Source of the DNA: Roseofilum casamattae BLCC-M143
GTDB taxonomy: Bacteria; Cyanobacteriota; Cyanobacteriia; Cyanobacteriales; Desertifilaceae
Assembly (NCBI RefSeq): GCF_030068455.1
Contig: NZ_JAQOSQ010000001.1
Location: 62,001-126,000 of the forward strand
Length of the DNA stretch: 64,000 bases
Reading direction: 5' to 3'
Both the position numbers and the translations under genes were made by a program. This document shows positions 1-9,290 of this stretch, piece by piece. Position 1 is the stretch's first letter. The number at the start of each line of letters is the position of its first letter. The notes under the pieces are model-generated. The model searched no databases, was not told the DNA's origin, and saw nothing but the letters and a program-made list of their open reading frames with translations.

Positions 1-53
1 GATTGAGGCTGAAAGCTAGGAAAAACCAGGGTTGCGATCTCCAAATCTAGAGA

Positions 54-452
54 TTATGTACCTCGTTTCAGTGCCGCTTCTACCTGACGCAGCTCCTGAT
101 TCAGCCGTTTTTTCAGCTTTTCGGGAATGGGACGATTGGGATAGGAGCTATAATGGCCGGCTAAACTATTTAAAGCAGTACGCATTGTCGTAAACGATGT
201 TAACGTTAACACCGACTTATCTCGGCGGTATCGGGATGCATATTGATTAATCAGTTCTCTCGCTTCAGCCTGAGCTTGAGCTTTGTCAGGGGAATCATCG
301 GGCAGTTCGATCGCCGTCCGCAGACCGTCCACCATTTTTAAGGTATCCTGAGAGTAGTTTCCCGTAATTAGGGCAGAATTGCTCGAACAGCCGACCAGAC
401 CGATAATTGCTACCAAAACCAAGGGTAACAATCGAGTAAAAAAGCGCTTCAT
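54..452 (-). CDS. psb27: Photosystem II assembly lipoprotein Psb27
   Basis: Psb27 is a lumenal assembly and repair factor that binds CP43 in photosystem II complexes lacking a working Mn cluster. The 132-residue product begins with a lipoprotein signal peptide whose lipobox ends LVGC at Cys22, so the mature protein should be lipid-anchored on the lumenal side of the thylakoid. The C-terminal half carries the family's characteristic segment SLAGHYSSYPNRPIPEKLKK, followed by a charged helix. The length matches cyanobacterial Psb27. It stands alone on the minus strand with no operon partner in view. Identification rests on strong similarity to remembered family sequences. Confidence 0.95.
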   Translation of the reverse strand: MKRFFTRLLPLVLVAIIGLVGCSSNSALITGNYSQDTLKMVDGLRTAIELPDDSPDKAQAQAEARELINQYASRYRRDKSVLTLTSFTTMRTALNSLAGHYSSYPNRPIPEKLKKRLNQELRQVEAALKRGT

Positions 453-859
453 AAGAATCGTCGAAAAAGATTGTAGTTTTGATTGAAGTTAGGACGATCC
501 TACCTTGGATGGGGACGTTGAGGCCGTCTAATTTAACCAGGGCGATCGCCTGGAAGCTGCGCGAGAGTACTTGCAGGCGATCGCGAATGGATCGTGGCTA
601 CTCTACGGGTTTATGGTACTGAACTTGCTGCACTTGAGGCGATCGGGTTTGGAACAAAGGCATTTTTTCTGCCAAACTCATCCATACTGCCGCAACTTGA
701 GGCAGTTCGATCGGTAGAATAACACCGATGTTAATTGCAAACTTACTTCGGCAACTTTTAGTGTTCTCCGAGAGTGCAGATGTGTTTTCTCCATCTTGTC
801 AGTCTTCCGAAGCGTTCATTGGGCATTGATGGCAAACCACAGCAACAATATGATTATAT
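453..859. other. Intergenic stretch without a supported gene
   Basis: About 400 bases between psb27 and an xisI remnant. The minus strand has a stop-to-stop open frame from roughly 794 down to 599, ending in the residues QVQQVQYHKPVE. It has no convincing start or ribosome-binding site and I do not recognise it. It may be the C-terminal relic of a lost gene. A few HIP1-like GCGATCGC sites are present. Confidence 0.4.
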
Positions 860-1035
860 TTGAAATATAATCTAATCACATGGATATTAAGGATGGCAAG
901 ATCTGGGTGCAACGTAATTTTACCGATATCGACTTGGGAGAGAGGTTTGCGGAAATGGGAGTGCAGAAGGAGGATATTGTTTTGGGATTGCATTCGCCTT
1001 TTATGCGTCAGTTTTCAGGATATGGAGGGGTTTAA
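860..1035 (+). pseudogene. xisI: xisI remnant (fdxN-element excision controlling factor, C-terminal fragment)
   Basis: The frame from 880 encodes about 51 residues with the typical XisI ending: DGKIWVQRNF, then TDIDLGERFAEMGV, QKEDIVLGLHSPF and a short tail. Intact XisI is about 110-120 residues, so more than half is missing. Just upstream, the codons reading YLKYNLI (857-877) continue the alignment only if one base is restored near 878, and a stop at 851-853 closes that frame. No xisH precedes it. xisHI genes are widespread in filamentous cyanobacteria and usually occur as pairs, so this is a decayed copy. The following antitoxin gene starts 3 bases after its stop codon and may have used its transcription. 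Confidence 0.75.
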
Positions 1036-1038
1036 ATT

Positions 1039-1287
1039 ATGACTTTACGCGACATCCAAACCGAAGCTCTTAACCTCCCCATTCAACAAAAATGGCAACT
1101 GGTTCAAACTCTGCTCAATGCCATCCAACAAGAAACTGAAACCTCCGTGCAAAATCCACCGCAGATTGTAGAGGATAACGCATTTGAACATCTCGATCCT
1201 TGGACAAGAAGCTTAATCGGAGTCATTAAAGATGATGGGGATGTTCGAGAACAATATATTAACTACCTAGAGGAAAAATATCGTTGA
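1039..1287 (+). CDS. Antitoxin-like small protein paired with PIN toxin
   Basis: An 82-residue acidic protein. Its N-terminus (MTLRDIQTEALNLPIQQKW) has the helix pattern of the short addiction-module proteins common in cyanobacteria, and its tail ends YINYLEEKYR. No DNA-binding motif can be named with certainty. The stop codon overlaps the TTG start of the downstream PIN-domain gene, the usual translational coupling of antitoxin and toxin. The inferred role is to bind and neutralise that nuclease and possibly repress the shared promoter. The family call is moderate; the pairing is well supported by position. Confidence 0.7.
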   Translation: MTLRDIQTEALNLPIQQKWQLVQTLLNAIQQETETSVQNPPQIVEDNAFEHLDPWTRSLIGVIKDDGDVREQYINYLEEKYR

Positions 1288-1694
1288 AGCGAATCCTATT
1301 TGATAGCGATGTCATTATTGATGTGATGATGCAGCGCCAACCCTTTGTCTTCCACTCTGCTTCAGCCCTAAGCACCGCAACTAATCCAGACATTGAAGCC
1401 TATGTTGCTGCTCATGCCGTCACCAATATTTTTTACATTGTCCGCCGACAACTGGGTATTGCTAAAACCCTAGAAATTCTGGATCGACTCTTACAAAATC
1501 TCAACGTTGCAACCGTTAACCATGGCATCATTAGAAGTGCCTTAGAGTCAACTATGACTGACTTTGAAGATGCCGTAACCAGCGAAGCGGCACGAGTTAC
1601 TGGAGTAGAGTTAATCGTCACCAGAAATATTAACGATTATGCCTCCTCACCAGTGCCGGCCGTACTCCCTGAAATATTTTTAACAATGCTGTAA
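1284..1694 (+). CDS. PIN-domain ribonuclease toxin (VapC-like)
   Basis: A 136-residue PIN protein. It opens ILFDSDVIIDVMM, carrying the first metal-binding Asp residues (the typical form is DTNVIID; here DSDVIID). It has central helices with ISRNILY-like spacing and ends with ALESTMTDFEDAVTSEAA and LIVTRNINDY, supplying the remaining acidic positions. All expected acidic residues appear present, so it should be an active Mg-dependent RNase. The start is TTG, overlapping the antitoxin stop by four bases, and no better ATG lies nearby. Its target RNA cannot be read from the sequence. Close relatives are chromosomal type II toxins in cyanobacteria. Confidence 0.85.
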   Translation: MKRILFDSDVIIDVMMQRQPFVFHSASALSTATNPDIEAYVAAHAVTNIFYIVRRQLGIAKTLEILDRLLQNLNVATVNHGIIRSALESTMTDFEDAVTSEAARVTGVELIVTRNINDYASSPVPAVLPEIFLTML

Positions 1695-1757
1695 TATGAG
1701 GAAAGACCTATATGAAAATCTGGGATAATTGTTTTCAAATATCGAGAAATATTCTTT

Positions 1758-4691
1758 CTAAGTTCTCTCGTTTCTCCACTCATTCTGTAGCATCCCTGCT
1801 ACCAAACGCAATGTTAGAGGATGTCCGTTCGTTTTTTCTGCATAAGCTTGCAACTCCTCCAGTTCTACTTCTATACTCAGTGCCTGCAATAACTGTACAC
1901 TTTCCGTTACTGATAATCCAGATAAGGACAAAATATTCGCTCCCCATACCCAATTGAATTCTGGCTGCTGTTGCGTCGTGACTAAAATCTGTGTCCGATG
2001 GCAGTAGTTTAACCACCGTTGCAAAAACTCCCGATAATCCTTATCTGCTGATACCAACTCAAAGTTATTCAATACCAAGAGAAACCTTTGCTGCTGTAAT
2101 GTCTCAATCAGCATGTCTGATAACCGAGTATCTGGTGTTTGTTCCATCGTATCTTGTGGTACTTGCACAAGACCCTGCAAAACTTGACGTGCAAATGTAG
2201 CAAACATGGGACGCTCAAGCAAGTCTACCCAATATTTCCTAACAAAATCGTTACGCTGACGATAAACTACAGCTGCCAGGGCAGATTTCCCTATCCCTGC
2301 AATACCCACAATAATGCTCAAATGGCGATTATCATCATCTAACCATTGATGAACCTTCTGTACCTCTGATACTCTCCCTTGCCAATGAGTTATCGGAGGT
2401 ATGCGATCATCGATTAAAGAGAAATTAGAAATTAGTTTATCCAATTTCTGGTCTAGTTGATTGGATAAATATGGTTTCACTTGCTGGTAGAGTTGAGTCC
2501 GCAGAGAGTTGTAACCTCGTATATGTAAAAACTGACTGACCGACTGCTCGTAAGCTCCCAGAGTATTGTGGATTGCATCAAATGCCTGCTCATATTCTCC
2601 TAACTGGCAAAGGTGATAAAACAACTCTAAATAATCCTGCACATCCTCCACCGTCGCCATTTTCCAATCTTCCGGCATCCGACAGCAACTTCTATACACT
2701 GCAACCGCTCGCTGGTGCGCCTCGGTGACATCTCCCGCACGACACTGCAAATACTCCAAAATAATTTGTTGAAACTCATAGTGTTGTCGTTCTTGCAGGT
2801 TCTTTTTTTCCAAAGCTACCAGAAACCCTTGTATGGCTAGGTTCGGCAGTTCCTCATCAGCAATAATCTCGCCTACCATTGCCTCTACCAAAGTCCGGTC
2901 AAACCCTTGCCGCAATACCGTCAGCAGCAATAATCGCCGTCGCCAAACCTTGGATAATCGACGAAAACAGCGGTCTAAGACGGCCAGCAACGGAACGTCG
3001 TCTTCTTGGCGATGGGAACCTTGTAACTGCTCTATTGCTTGACCGATATCTGTAGTCAAATCTGCCAGAGTTATGCGCTGTTCTCCTCGCTGCGCACCTA
3101 ACATCCCGGCGACTAGACATAAGGTTAAGGGATGTCCGCTGACTTTGCGGGAAAACTGCTCTCGTTCTTCCTCCGTTTCCTCAACATCGCGCGCTGCCAA
3201 TAACTGTGCTCCTTCCCCTGACGATAGCCCCCGTTGCAAGGTCAAAATCTGGGGTTTAGCGCCCCAGAATAACTTCAGCTCTACCTGGGTAGTCACCAAA
3301 ATCTCCGTCTGATGACAGCAGTTTAACCACCGTTGCAAAAATTCCCTATAGTCAGCATCAGAGACTACCGACTCAAAGTTATCCAACACCAATAAAAATC
3401 TACGCTGCTGTAACCCCTGAACTAGCATTTCCCTTAACTGAGCATCAGCAGTGTCCTTCAAAATATCCTGGGAGACTCGCACCAACTCCCGCAACACCTG
3501 CCGCGCCAGATTCACAAACTTAGGAGGCTCGGGCTTCCCTAACTCTGCCCAATATTTCCGGACAAAATCTCGACGCTGGCGATAGACTTTTGCCGCGAGA
3601 GCAGATTTCCCCATTCCAGCAATACCCACGATAATCCCCAACTTGCGATTATCGTCATCCAACCACCTGTGAACTGTCTGTAACTCTTTCTCTCTCCCTT
3701 GCCAATGGTTGGTTTGCGGCAGGCTATTGCCGACAGATGTCGATCCAGGTGAAGTACCGATTAAGCGATCCAGCTTTTTGCTATTGCCACTAACCGTATC
3801 TTGAATCTTATCTAGCTTTTCTGAGATCTGACTCAACTCTCCCTGCAACCATACCTGCAAGCTGTTGAGAATATCCTCAGTTGTCTCCAGTTTCCCTAAA
3901 ATCTGCTCTATCCCGCCATCCAACTTCCGCGCAAACTTCCGAAACCGCGCCTTATCTTTGCGCAACTTCTTGGTTTCTTTCTTCAGCGTCTTTACTGCTT
4001 TCGCAACCTCCTGCTGACTCTCTGGAGCAACCGGTATGTTCTCCAACCGAGCATGGATAGCGCCCAACATCGAGATAACCAACCCGCCAAACGCTTTACC
4101 GTCTCCAGAAAAATCTGCTTTCAACACTTCCCGCAAGGCAAAGGCAAACTTTTCCTGTAAGTCTAGCGCCAACTGCCGCACTATTTGCGAGGGGAGTTGC
4201 ATCTCTACTTGCTGCTGCATTTCCTGCAAAAGCTGCACCCAGTCCGCTTCCTCCAGCACCAGCACCGGTTCGCTGCCCAAAGCCTGGCTAAACAAGCCCA
4301 GAGCCTGGGTATCCTGGATTTTGGCAAAATTTGCATTTCCCGCCGTTTGTAGCTCTTTGGCGATCGCGCTCCAATGTTTCACGGCATATTTCGCCAGGGA
4401 TACCAGCTCGTATTTCGACTCGGGAAACGTGCCGTCTTCTGCTCTGGCTTTAATTAACAGCCCGATAGCCAACCCCACGGCTTCGGTTAAGTCACCATTC
4501 CCCAGTTGCTCCCGACTGTCACGCAACCGCACGGTCAGATTTTCGAGATGCTGGGGAACCACATCATTGGCAATCATCCCTGCAACCACGGAACCCACAG
4601 CACCACCTAACGGTCCTCCACAAATGGTACCGCCCACCAGCAGAGCCGCAGAACCCAATAACCGATATTTGCGCTCCTTAATGAAATCCAT
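1758..4691 (-). CDS. STAND-family ATPase with two NB-ARC domains, second one truncated
   Basis: A 977-residue signal-transduction ATPase. Residues about 10-40 form a Gly/Ala-rich hydrophobic segment, followed by a helical region to about 225 and a charged coiled coil to about 320. NB-ARC copy 1 has Walker A GIAGMGKSALA (about 354), Walker B FLLVLDNFES (about 435) and a GHPLTL motif. A winged-helix/TPR-like region follows. Copy 2 has Walker A GIAGIGKSALA (about 795), FLLVLNNFEL (Asp changed to Asn) and GHPLTL, then stops at NEWRNERT, about where copy 1 would continue into its helical domain. The two copies are close paralogues along their whole length. STAND proteins often act as NTP-driven switches in immunity or signalling. 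The N-terminus may be a membrane-acting effector, but this is inference. The C-terminus looks truncated, so the sensor repeats may be lost. Confidence 0.8.
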   Translation of the reverse strand: MDFIKERKYRLLGSAALLVGGTICGGPLGGAVGSVVAGMIANDVVPQHLENLTVRLRDSREQLGNGDLTEAVGLAIGLLIKARAEDGTFPESKYELVSLAKYAVKHWSAIAKELQTAGNANFAKIQDTQALGLFSQALGSEPVLVLEEADWVQLLQEMQQQVEMQLPSQIVRQLALDLQEKFAFALREVLKADFSGDGKAFGGLVISMLGAIHARLENIPVAPESQQEVAKAVKTLKKETKKLRKDKARFRKFARKLDGGIEQILGKLETTEDILNSLQVWLQGELSQISEKLDKIQDTVSGNSKKLDRLIGTSPGSTSVGNSLPQTNHWQGREKELQTVHRWLDDDNRKLGIIVGIAGMGKSALAAKVYRQRRDFVRKYWAELGKPEPPKFVNLARQVLRELVRVSQDILKDTADAQLREMLVQGLQQRRFLLVLDNFESVVSDADYREFLQRWLNCCHQTEILVTTQVELKLFWGAKPQILTLQRGLSSGEGAQLLAARDVEETEEEREQFSRKVSGHPLTLCLVAGMLGAQRGEQRITLADLTTDIGQAIEQLQGSHRQEDDVPLLAVLDRCFRRLSKVWRRRLLLLTVLRQGFDRTLVEAMVGEIIADEELPNLAIQGFLVALEKKNLQERQHYEFQQIILEYLQCRAGDVTEAHQRAVAVYRSCCRMPEDWKMATVEDVQDYLELFYHLCQLGEYEQAFDAIHNTLGAYEQSVSQFLHIRGYNSLRTQLYQQVKPYLSNQLDQKLDKLISNFSLIDDRIPPITHWQGRVSEVQKVHQWLDDDNRHLSIIVGIAGIGKSALAAVVYRQRNDFVRKYWVDLLERPMFATFARQVLQGLVQVPQDTMEQTPDTRLSDMLIETLQQQRFLLVLNNFELVSADKDYREFLQRWLNYCHRTQILVTTQQQPEFNWVWGANILSLSGLSVTESVQLLQALSIEVELEELQAYAEKTNGHPLTLRLVAGMLQNEWRNERT

Positions 4692-4962
4692 ACCGCCGAA
4701 ACTCTTTCGCCTGGAATCATCATAGCGTTATTGCCAGAAAGAATTGCGTCAACAGTTACCGGACTCCTCTCCCATGGGAGCCAATCCTGTAGGATCCGAT
4801 CGCACGGAGCGGGCGATCGCATCGTTCTCAATATTTCCAGCACGTCACACGCTGAAGAAATCTAGGCATACCAAGAGCATCGACAAAATAACTGTACAGC
4901 AGCGACACCTATGCAAATGGAGAGCAAAAGGCAACAGAAACTACCTTTTGCACTGCGACAAC

Positions 4963-5781
4963 TTAACCAAAGCGTCCGCTCACGTATTGCTGGGTTGCTT
5001 CTTCTTGCGGATTTTGGAAGATATCCTCGGTATTGGCATACTCCACCAAATAGCCAAAGCGCTTGCCGCCTTCAATGGCTTTCGCATTAAAAAACGCCGT
5101 CATATCCGATACCCGCGAAGCCTGCTGCATATTATGTGTCACGATCGCAATTGTATAATTCTCTTTCAACTCGTGAATTAATTCTTCCACTTTCAACGTT
5201 GAAATCGGATCGAGGGAAGCACAGGGTTCGTCCATGAGCACCACATCCGGATTAACCGCAACCGTGCGCGCAATACACAAACGTTGCTGCTGTCCTCCAG
5301 AGAGAGCAAACCCACTTTGCTGCAGCTTATCCTTCACTTCATCCCATAATGCCGCTTGGCGCAGCGATCGCTCGACAATTTCATCAATATCCGGCTTCGA
5401 CTTAGCCAAGCCATTAATCCGCACCCCATAAGCAATATTGTCATAAATCGACTTTGGAAACGGATTGGGCTTTTGGAATACCATACCAATTTTGCGCCGC
5501 ACTTCTACCGGATCGACAGCTTTATCGTACAAATTTTGGTCGTGATAAAAAATCTTCCCTTCTAAACGAAAGATCCGAATCAAGTCATTCAGGCGATTCA
5601 AGCAGCGCAAAATCGTACTTTTACCGCATCCAGACGGACCGATAAATGCCGTTACTTTATTTTTCGGAATCGACAGAGAAACATCGCGAACGGCTTTAAA
5701 GTCACCATAAAAAATGCTGATGTTATCTGCTTTTAAGACAGTGTCTGTTTGATTAGCACTTTCTGCTGCTGAGTTAACCAT
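4963..5781 (-). CDS. pstB: Phosphate ABC transporter ATP-binding protein PstB
   Basis: This subunit hydrolyses ATP to drive phosphate import through PstC-PstA. The 272-residue protein has Walker [10 protein letters not shown] (about 50), the PstB signature segment [20 protein letters not shown], the ABC signature [14 protein letters not shown], Walker [14 protein letters not shown] and the switch histidine in IVTHNMQQ. The C-terminus ends in QYVSGRFG, as in other PstB proteins. It is the last gene of the pstS-C-A-B operon, 39 bases downstream of pstA. PstB also commonly takes part in phosphate signalling with PhoU and the histidine kinase, but neither gene is in this window. Confidence 0.97.
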   Translation of the reverse strand: MVNSAAESANQTDTVLKADNISIFYGDFKAVRDVSLSIPKNKVTAFIGPSGCGKSTILRCLNRLNDLIRIFRLEGKIFYHDQNLYDKAVDPVEVRRKIGMVFQKPNPFPKSIYDNIAYGVRINGLAKSKPDIDEIVERSLRQAALWDEVKDKLQQSGFALSGGQQQRLCIARTVAVNPDVVLMDEPCASLDPISTLKVEELIHELKENYTIAIVTHNMQQASRVSDMTAFFNAKAIEGGKRFGYLVEYANTEDIFQNPQEEATQQYVSGRFG

Positions 5782-5820
5782 GATTTTTTCTCCAAATGTT
5801 GTATTGCATCAATAAATTCA

Positions 5821-6708
5821 TTAGAATTGACTTTGCCGAGTCGCCAACCGAGCAATAATACTAGTCAACAAGACTAAGAGAACTAATACTAATGAAGCCG
5901 CCCAGGCTAACTCCTGAAGTTTTACATCGAAACTAGTAGAAAAATTGTAAACTAAGACAGCCAAAGATGGAGTTGGAGCCATTAACCCTCTGGGCCAAAA
6001 GTTAGAATTGAGTGCCGTAAATAATAAGGGAGCGGTTTCTCCAGAGGCACGAGCCACGGCTAAGGTAACTCCGGTTAAAATAGAGGGAAGAGCTGCAGGC
6101 AAAACAACTTTCAGAACCGTTTGATAGTCGGATGCTCCAATTCCTACGGAAGCCCAACGAATATCTTGCGGGACAATTTGTAAGGCTTCATCGGTGGTGC
6201 GGATAATTGTCGGTAACATTAATACGGACAGGGCAACTCCTCCCGCTAGGGCCGAAAATGTACCCGTGGTTAATACGACTAAGCTATAAGCAAAGACACC
6301 AGCAATAATAGAAGGGACGCCGCTCAAGACATTAGTGGCAAAACGAATCCACCGTGCAACTTGGCGATCGCCCGCACTAAATTCAGAAAGGTAAATCGCA
6401 GCGAGAACGCCAATCGGAATCGCGATCGCGCTAGCAATACCAACGGTAATAAATGTGCCGACAATTGCATTGGCAATCCCTCCACCCGTTTGTCCGGCAG
6501 CAGGAGGAAGTTGGGTAAACAGAGCTAAACTCAGACGCGATCCGCCCTTAATCAGCACGTAGATCAGAACCGCAAATAAAGGTAATACGGTAATGGCTAT
6601 GCACATTCCCGATAAGGCTGTCATGACCAAATCGAAGATGGCTCTCGGACGAGTATTATCTCTGAGGAGACTATTATCCATAGAATTAGGGTCTGTAGAT
6701 TCGCTCAT
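5821..6708 (-). CDS. pstA: Phosphate ABC transporter permease PstA
   Basis: An inner-membrane permease subunit of the high-affinity phosphate importer, 295 residues with about six transmembrane helices. The N-terminus is a hydrophilic tail of about 25 residues. The MetI-like coupling loop is visible as IRTTDEALQIVPQDIRWAS followed by GASDYQTVLKVVLPAALPSI, which docks on PstB. It also has the typical stretch VARASGETAPLLFTAL. It lies between pstC (73-base gap) and pstB and is surely co-transcribed with them. Nothing is missing or unusual. Confidence 0.96.
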   Translation of the reverse strand: MSESTDPNSMDNSLLRDNTRPRAIFDLVMTALSGMCIAITVLPLFAVLIYVLIKGGSRLSLALFTQLPPAAGQTGGGIANAIVGTFITVGIASAIAIPIGVLAAIYLSEFSAGDRQVARWIRFATNVLSGVPSIIAGVFAYSLVVLTTGTFSALAGGVALSVLMLPTIIRTTDEALQIVPQDIRWASVGIGASDYQTVLKVVLPAALPSILTGVTLAVARASGETAPLLFTALNSNFWPRGLMAPTPSLAVLVYNFSTSFDVKLQELAWAASLVLVLLVLLTSIIARLATRQSQF

Positions 6709-6781
6709 AGATTGTCAATGATTTCTTTACTAGCGATCGCGAACGTTTTAGCCCCCGTCCAACGCGCGAGGGCTGAGAAAA

Positions 6782-7738
6782 CTAGTCGTATTTAGCTTTA
6801 ACCTGATTAACAACCCATTCTGCCAAAATATTGACTGCCAGGGTGAGGAGCATTAAGACCAAACCCGAATACATCAATGCCGCAACCTGAGTTCCAGAAG
6901 CTTCGGGGAACTGGTTCGCCATTAGAGATGCAATCGTATTACCAGGAGCCAAGATAGACAAACTCATTTTATTCGAGTTACCGATGAGCATAGTAGCTGC
7001 CATAGTTTCTCCCATAGCTCGTCCGAGGGCGAGCATAATTCCGCCAACGATACCAGAAAAGGCAGCAGGAAGTAAAACTCGGAAGATGGTAATCCATCGA
7101 GTTGCACCTAAACCGACTGAGGCTTGACGCAAGTCTGGGGGCAAGCTGGATAAGGAGTCGCGGGAGATAGCGGTAATGATAGGTAAAATCATGATCGATA
7201 ATACCAGTCCGGCAGGCAACATGCCCGGCCCCGCTAGGGGAGTGCTGAAAAAGGGAATCCAGCCTAGGGTTCCATTGAGGAGTTTACCCAGGGGTCGCAA
7301 CAGGGGAATGAGAACAAAGATCCCCCAAAGACCGTAGACCACGCTGGGAATGGCTGCCAGCAGTTCGACTAAAAAGATGAGAATGGTACGGAGATTGAGC
7401 GGAAGAAAGTCTTCGCTGAGGAAGATTGCGGTTCCCACACCAAGGGGGACGGCGATGGATAGAGCGATCGCCGAACTCATCATCGTGCCGTAAATCATCG
7501 GCCAGATGCCGTATTGGTCGTTGACTGGGTTCCAGGCACTCTCAACCAAAAAGCTCAGTCCAAATTCTTGGAACGCGGGAATGGCTTTCCAACCCACCGT
7601 CAGAATAATGATAATGAGAACAGCGGCGATCGCTAATCCAGCAATGAAGGTGAGTTGAATAAACCCTCCATCGAGTTTTTTTTCGACATCCGATCGCGAT
7701 CGGTTCGGCTGTCGATCGAATTCTAGTTGAGCAACCAT
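6782..7738 (-). CDS. pstC: Phosphate ABC transporter permease PstC
   Basis: The second permease subunit, 318 residues. It has a charged N-terminus, a first helix at about 30-50, the periplasmic segment AWNPVNDQYGIWPMIYGTM and five further helices. The coupling loop reads ISRDSLSSLPPDLRQASVGL, followed by GRAMGETMAATMLIGNS, both diagnostic of PstC. It pairs with PstA to form the phosphate channel. It sits 119 bases downstream of pstS, a gap wide enough for an mRNA processing site or attenuator that lets PstS be made in excess. I saw no clear hairpin there. Confidence 0.96.
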   Translation of the reverse strand: MVAQLEFDRQPNRSRSDVEKKLDGGFIQLTFIAGLAIAAVLIIIILTVGWKAIPAFQEFGLSFLVESAWNPVNDQYGIWPMIYGTMMSSAIALSIAVPLGVGTAIFLSEDFLPLNLRTILIFLVELLAAIPSVVYGLWGIFVLIPLLRPLGKLLNGTLGWIPFFSTPLAGPGMLPAGLVLSIMILPIITAISRDSLSSLPPDLRQASVGLGATRWITIFRVLLPAAFSGIVGGIMLALGRAMGETMAATMLIGNSNKMSLSILAPGNTIASLMANQFPEASGTQVAALMYSGLVLMLLTLAVNILAEWVVNQVKAKYD

Positions 7739-7857
7739 AAGTTATCAGCGATAGGGAAACCGGCGAGATCGGGGAGAGGAGAGCGAGGCAGGGCTATCAC
7801 TGCCTCTGGCCTCTCCCATTCTCCTGGACAATGGCATAGCTGCCATCAATGGGAGTT

Positions 7858-8994
7858 TTATTTCAATTCAATCGTGTAATCTGGACTAATCGCATCCGCC
7901 GCTGCCGCAACTTTTTGGCGAACGTTATCTGGCAGAGGAATATATCCCAACTCCGTGCTAATCGCTTGCCCTTCGTTCAGCCCGTATTCAATGGTTGCCT
8001 CCAACGCTTTCGCCACTTCCGGATCGTCGTATTGTTGGTAAGCCAATAGCCAAGTGTAGGTAACGATGGGATAAGAATCATCACCTTCGGGGTTGGTTAC
8101 AAATGCTCGGAGATTTTCGGGCAGTTCCACAGCACCGAGGGCGATGGATGCTGATTCGGGAGTCGGTTCGATAAAGTTACCTGCTTTATTTTCTAAGGCA
8201 ACCATTGGCAGTCCAGCACTGGCCGCAAACCCTTGCTCTAAGTATCCAATAGCACCTACAGTTTGCCGGATTTGAGCCGCAACACCGTCATTTTTCGCAC
8301 CACCAATGCCGACAGGCCATTCTACAGTTTTACCTTCGCCAACTTTGGTTTTCCACTCTTCGCTCATGGCGCTCAGGTTTTTGGTAAACACTCCAGTTGT
8401 ACCGCTACCGTCAGAGCGATAGACCACGGTAATATTTTCATCCGGCAAGTCTACTCCTTCATTGGAGGCAGCAATTTTCGGATCGTTCCATTTCGTAATA
8501 TTACCCAAGAGAATACCAATGGTAGCTTCTTGAGTTAGTTTCAGCGAGTCTACTCCAGGCAAGTTGTAGGCTAACACTACGCTTCCAGCGGTCATGGGTA
8601 ACATGAGCACTCCTTTTTCCACGCCAGAGATTTCATCATCTTTCATGGCCACGTCGCTAGCGCCAAAGTTAACCAAACTTTGCGAAAATCGTTCCACCCC
8701 AGCTCCGCTTCCTACGGACTGATAGTCTACCTGAAGATTGGGGGTAGCATTGCTAAAATCTAAGAACCAACGCTGGTAGATGGGAGCGGGAAATGATGCT
8801 CCAGCCCCGGTTAAGGTTACCGTATTATCTAAGGCTAGCTTGCTTGTGGCTTTAATTTCTGCACCACCGCTGGCGTCAGTCGCTGTTTCACTGGTTGTAG
8901 AAGTTCCTCCTCCACAAGCTGCGAGAAGGAGAGCAGCGAGGGCAGCTAACCCCAGGGATTGACGGTTGCTCTTCAATTGGGACATAGAAAACAT
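7858..8994 (-). CDS. pstS: Phosphate-binding lipoprotein PstS
   Basis: The periplasmic solute-binding protein that captures phosphate for PstCAB. The 378-residue precursor has a signal peptide ending in the lipobox LLAAC (Cys27), followed by a Gly/Ser/Thr linker. Phosphate-contact motifs are recognisable: GAGASFPAPIYQRW, the VDYQSVGSGAGVERF loop and YRSDGSGTTGVFT. An in-frame ATG three codons in (MSQLKSN) is an equally possible start. It is the first gene of the operon, and a Pho-box-like repeat lies 75-118 bases upstream of the start. Cyanobacterial relatives are often called SphX or PstS1; which subtype this is cannot be settled by eye. Confidence 0.95.
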   Translation of the reverse strand: MFSMSQLKSNRQSLGLAALAALLLAACGGGTSTTSETATDASGGAEIKATSKLALDNTVTLTGAGASFPAPIYQRWFLDFSNATPNLQVDYQSVGSGAGVERFSQSLVNFGASDVAMKDDEISGVEKGVLMLPMTAGSVVLAYNLPGVDSLKLTQEATIGILLGNITKWNDPKIAASNEGVDLPDENITVVYRSDGSGTTGVFTKNLSAMSEEWKTKVGEGKTVEWPVGIGGAKNDGVAAQIRQTVGAIGYLEQGFAASAGLPMVALENKAGNFIEPTPESASIALGAVELPENLRAFVTNPEGDDSYPIVTYTWLLAYQQYDDPEVAKALEATIEYGLNEGQAISTELGYIPLPDNVRQKVAAAADAISPDYTIELK

Positions 8995-9068
8995 AGAAGT
9001 TACTGGAGTTAAGTTAGATTTAGCCGATTAGCCAAACTATTCGGTCTACTAGACAATTTCTCTTGCAG

Positions 9069-9112
9069 ATTAACGTGTTATGGTTATTTTTTTGGTTAAG
9101 GTTGGGTAAACA
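9069..9112 (-). promoter_or_regulatory. Pho-box-like direct repeats upstream of pstS
   Basis: Read on the minus strand, the region contains TTTACCC, CTTAACC, AATAACC and CGTTAAT spaced 10-12 bases apart. Cyanobacterial PhoB/SphR boxes are tandem repeats of about eight bases resembling CTTAACCT with 11-base periodicity. The best copy, CTTAACCA, is at about 9093-9100. The site precedes the phosphate operon, which fits. SphR binding is inference. Confidence 0.65.
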
Positions 9113-9194
9113 CAAGTTTAATTTACAATTATTTAATTTCAGGTAAAGCCAATATTATTGTGGGAGCGAGCAAAGGTAAAGAACTCTCTCCAGT

Positions 9195-9242
9195 AGGCTC
9201 GCACAGAGAGCATTACTCATCAGCAATGCTCTTTGCGAGCCT
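9195..9242. terminator. Large hairpin downstream of ppc
   Basis: Arms 9195-9214 and 9225-9242 are nearly perfect inverted complements (AGGCTCGCA...TGCGAGCCT outer ends) with a ten-base loop. It lies 49 bases past the ppc stop codon and upstream of the pst promoter region. There is no clean T tract on the minus strand, so it may be a weak terminator or an mRNA 3' stabiliser that insulates pst from ppc. Confidence 0.5.
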
Positions 9243-9290
9243 AGTCTAGGGTTGTGTATGCTCTAAGTGCAGATTGCCTTACTGAGTCAA

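Noticed and set aside
4036-4725. Long plus-strand frame opposite the STAND gene
   Set aside because: Low-complexity Ser/Asn/Cys-rich translation typical of an antisense shadow of a well-supported gene.
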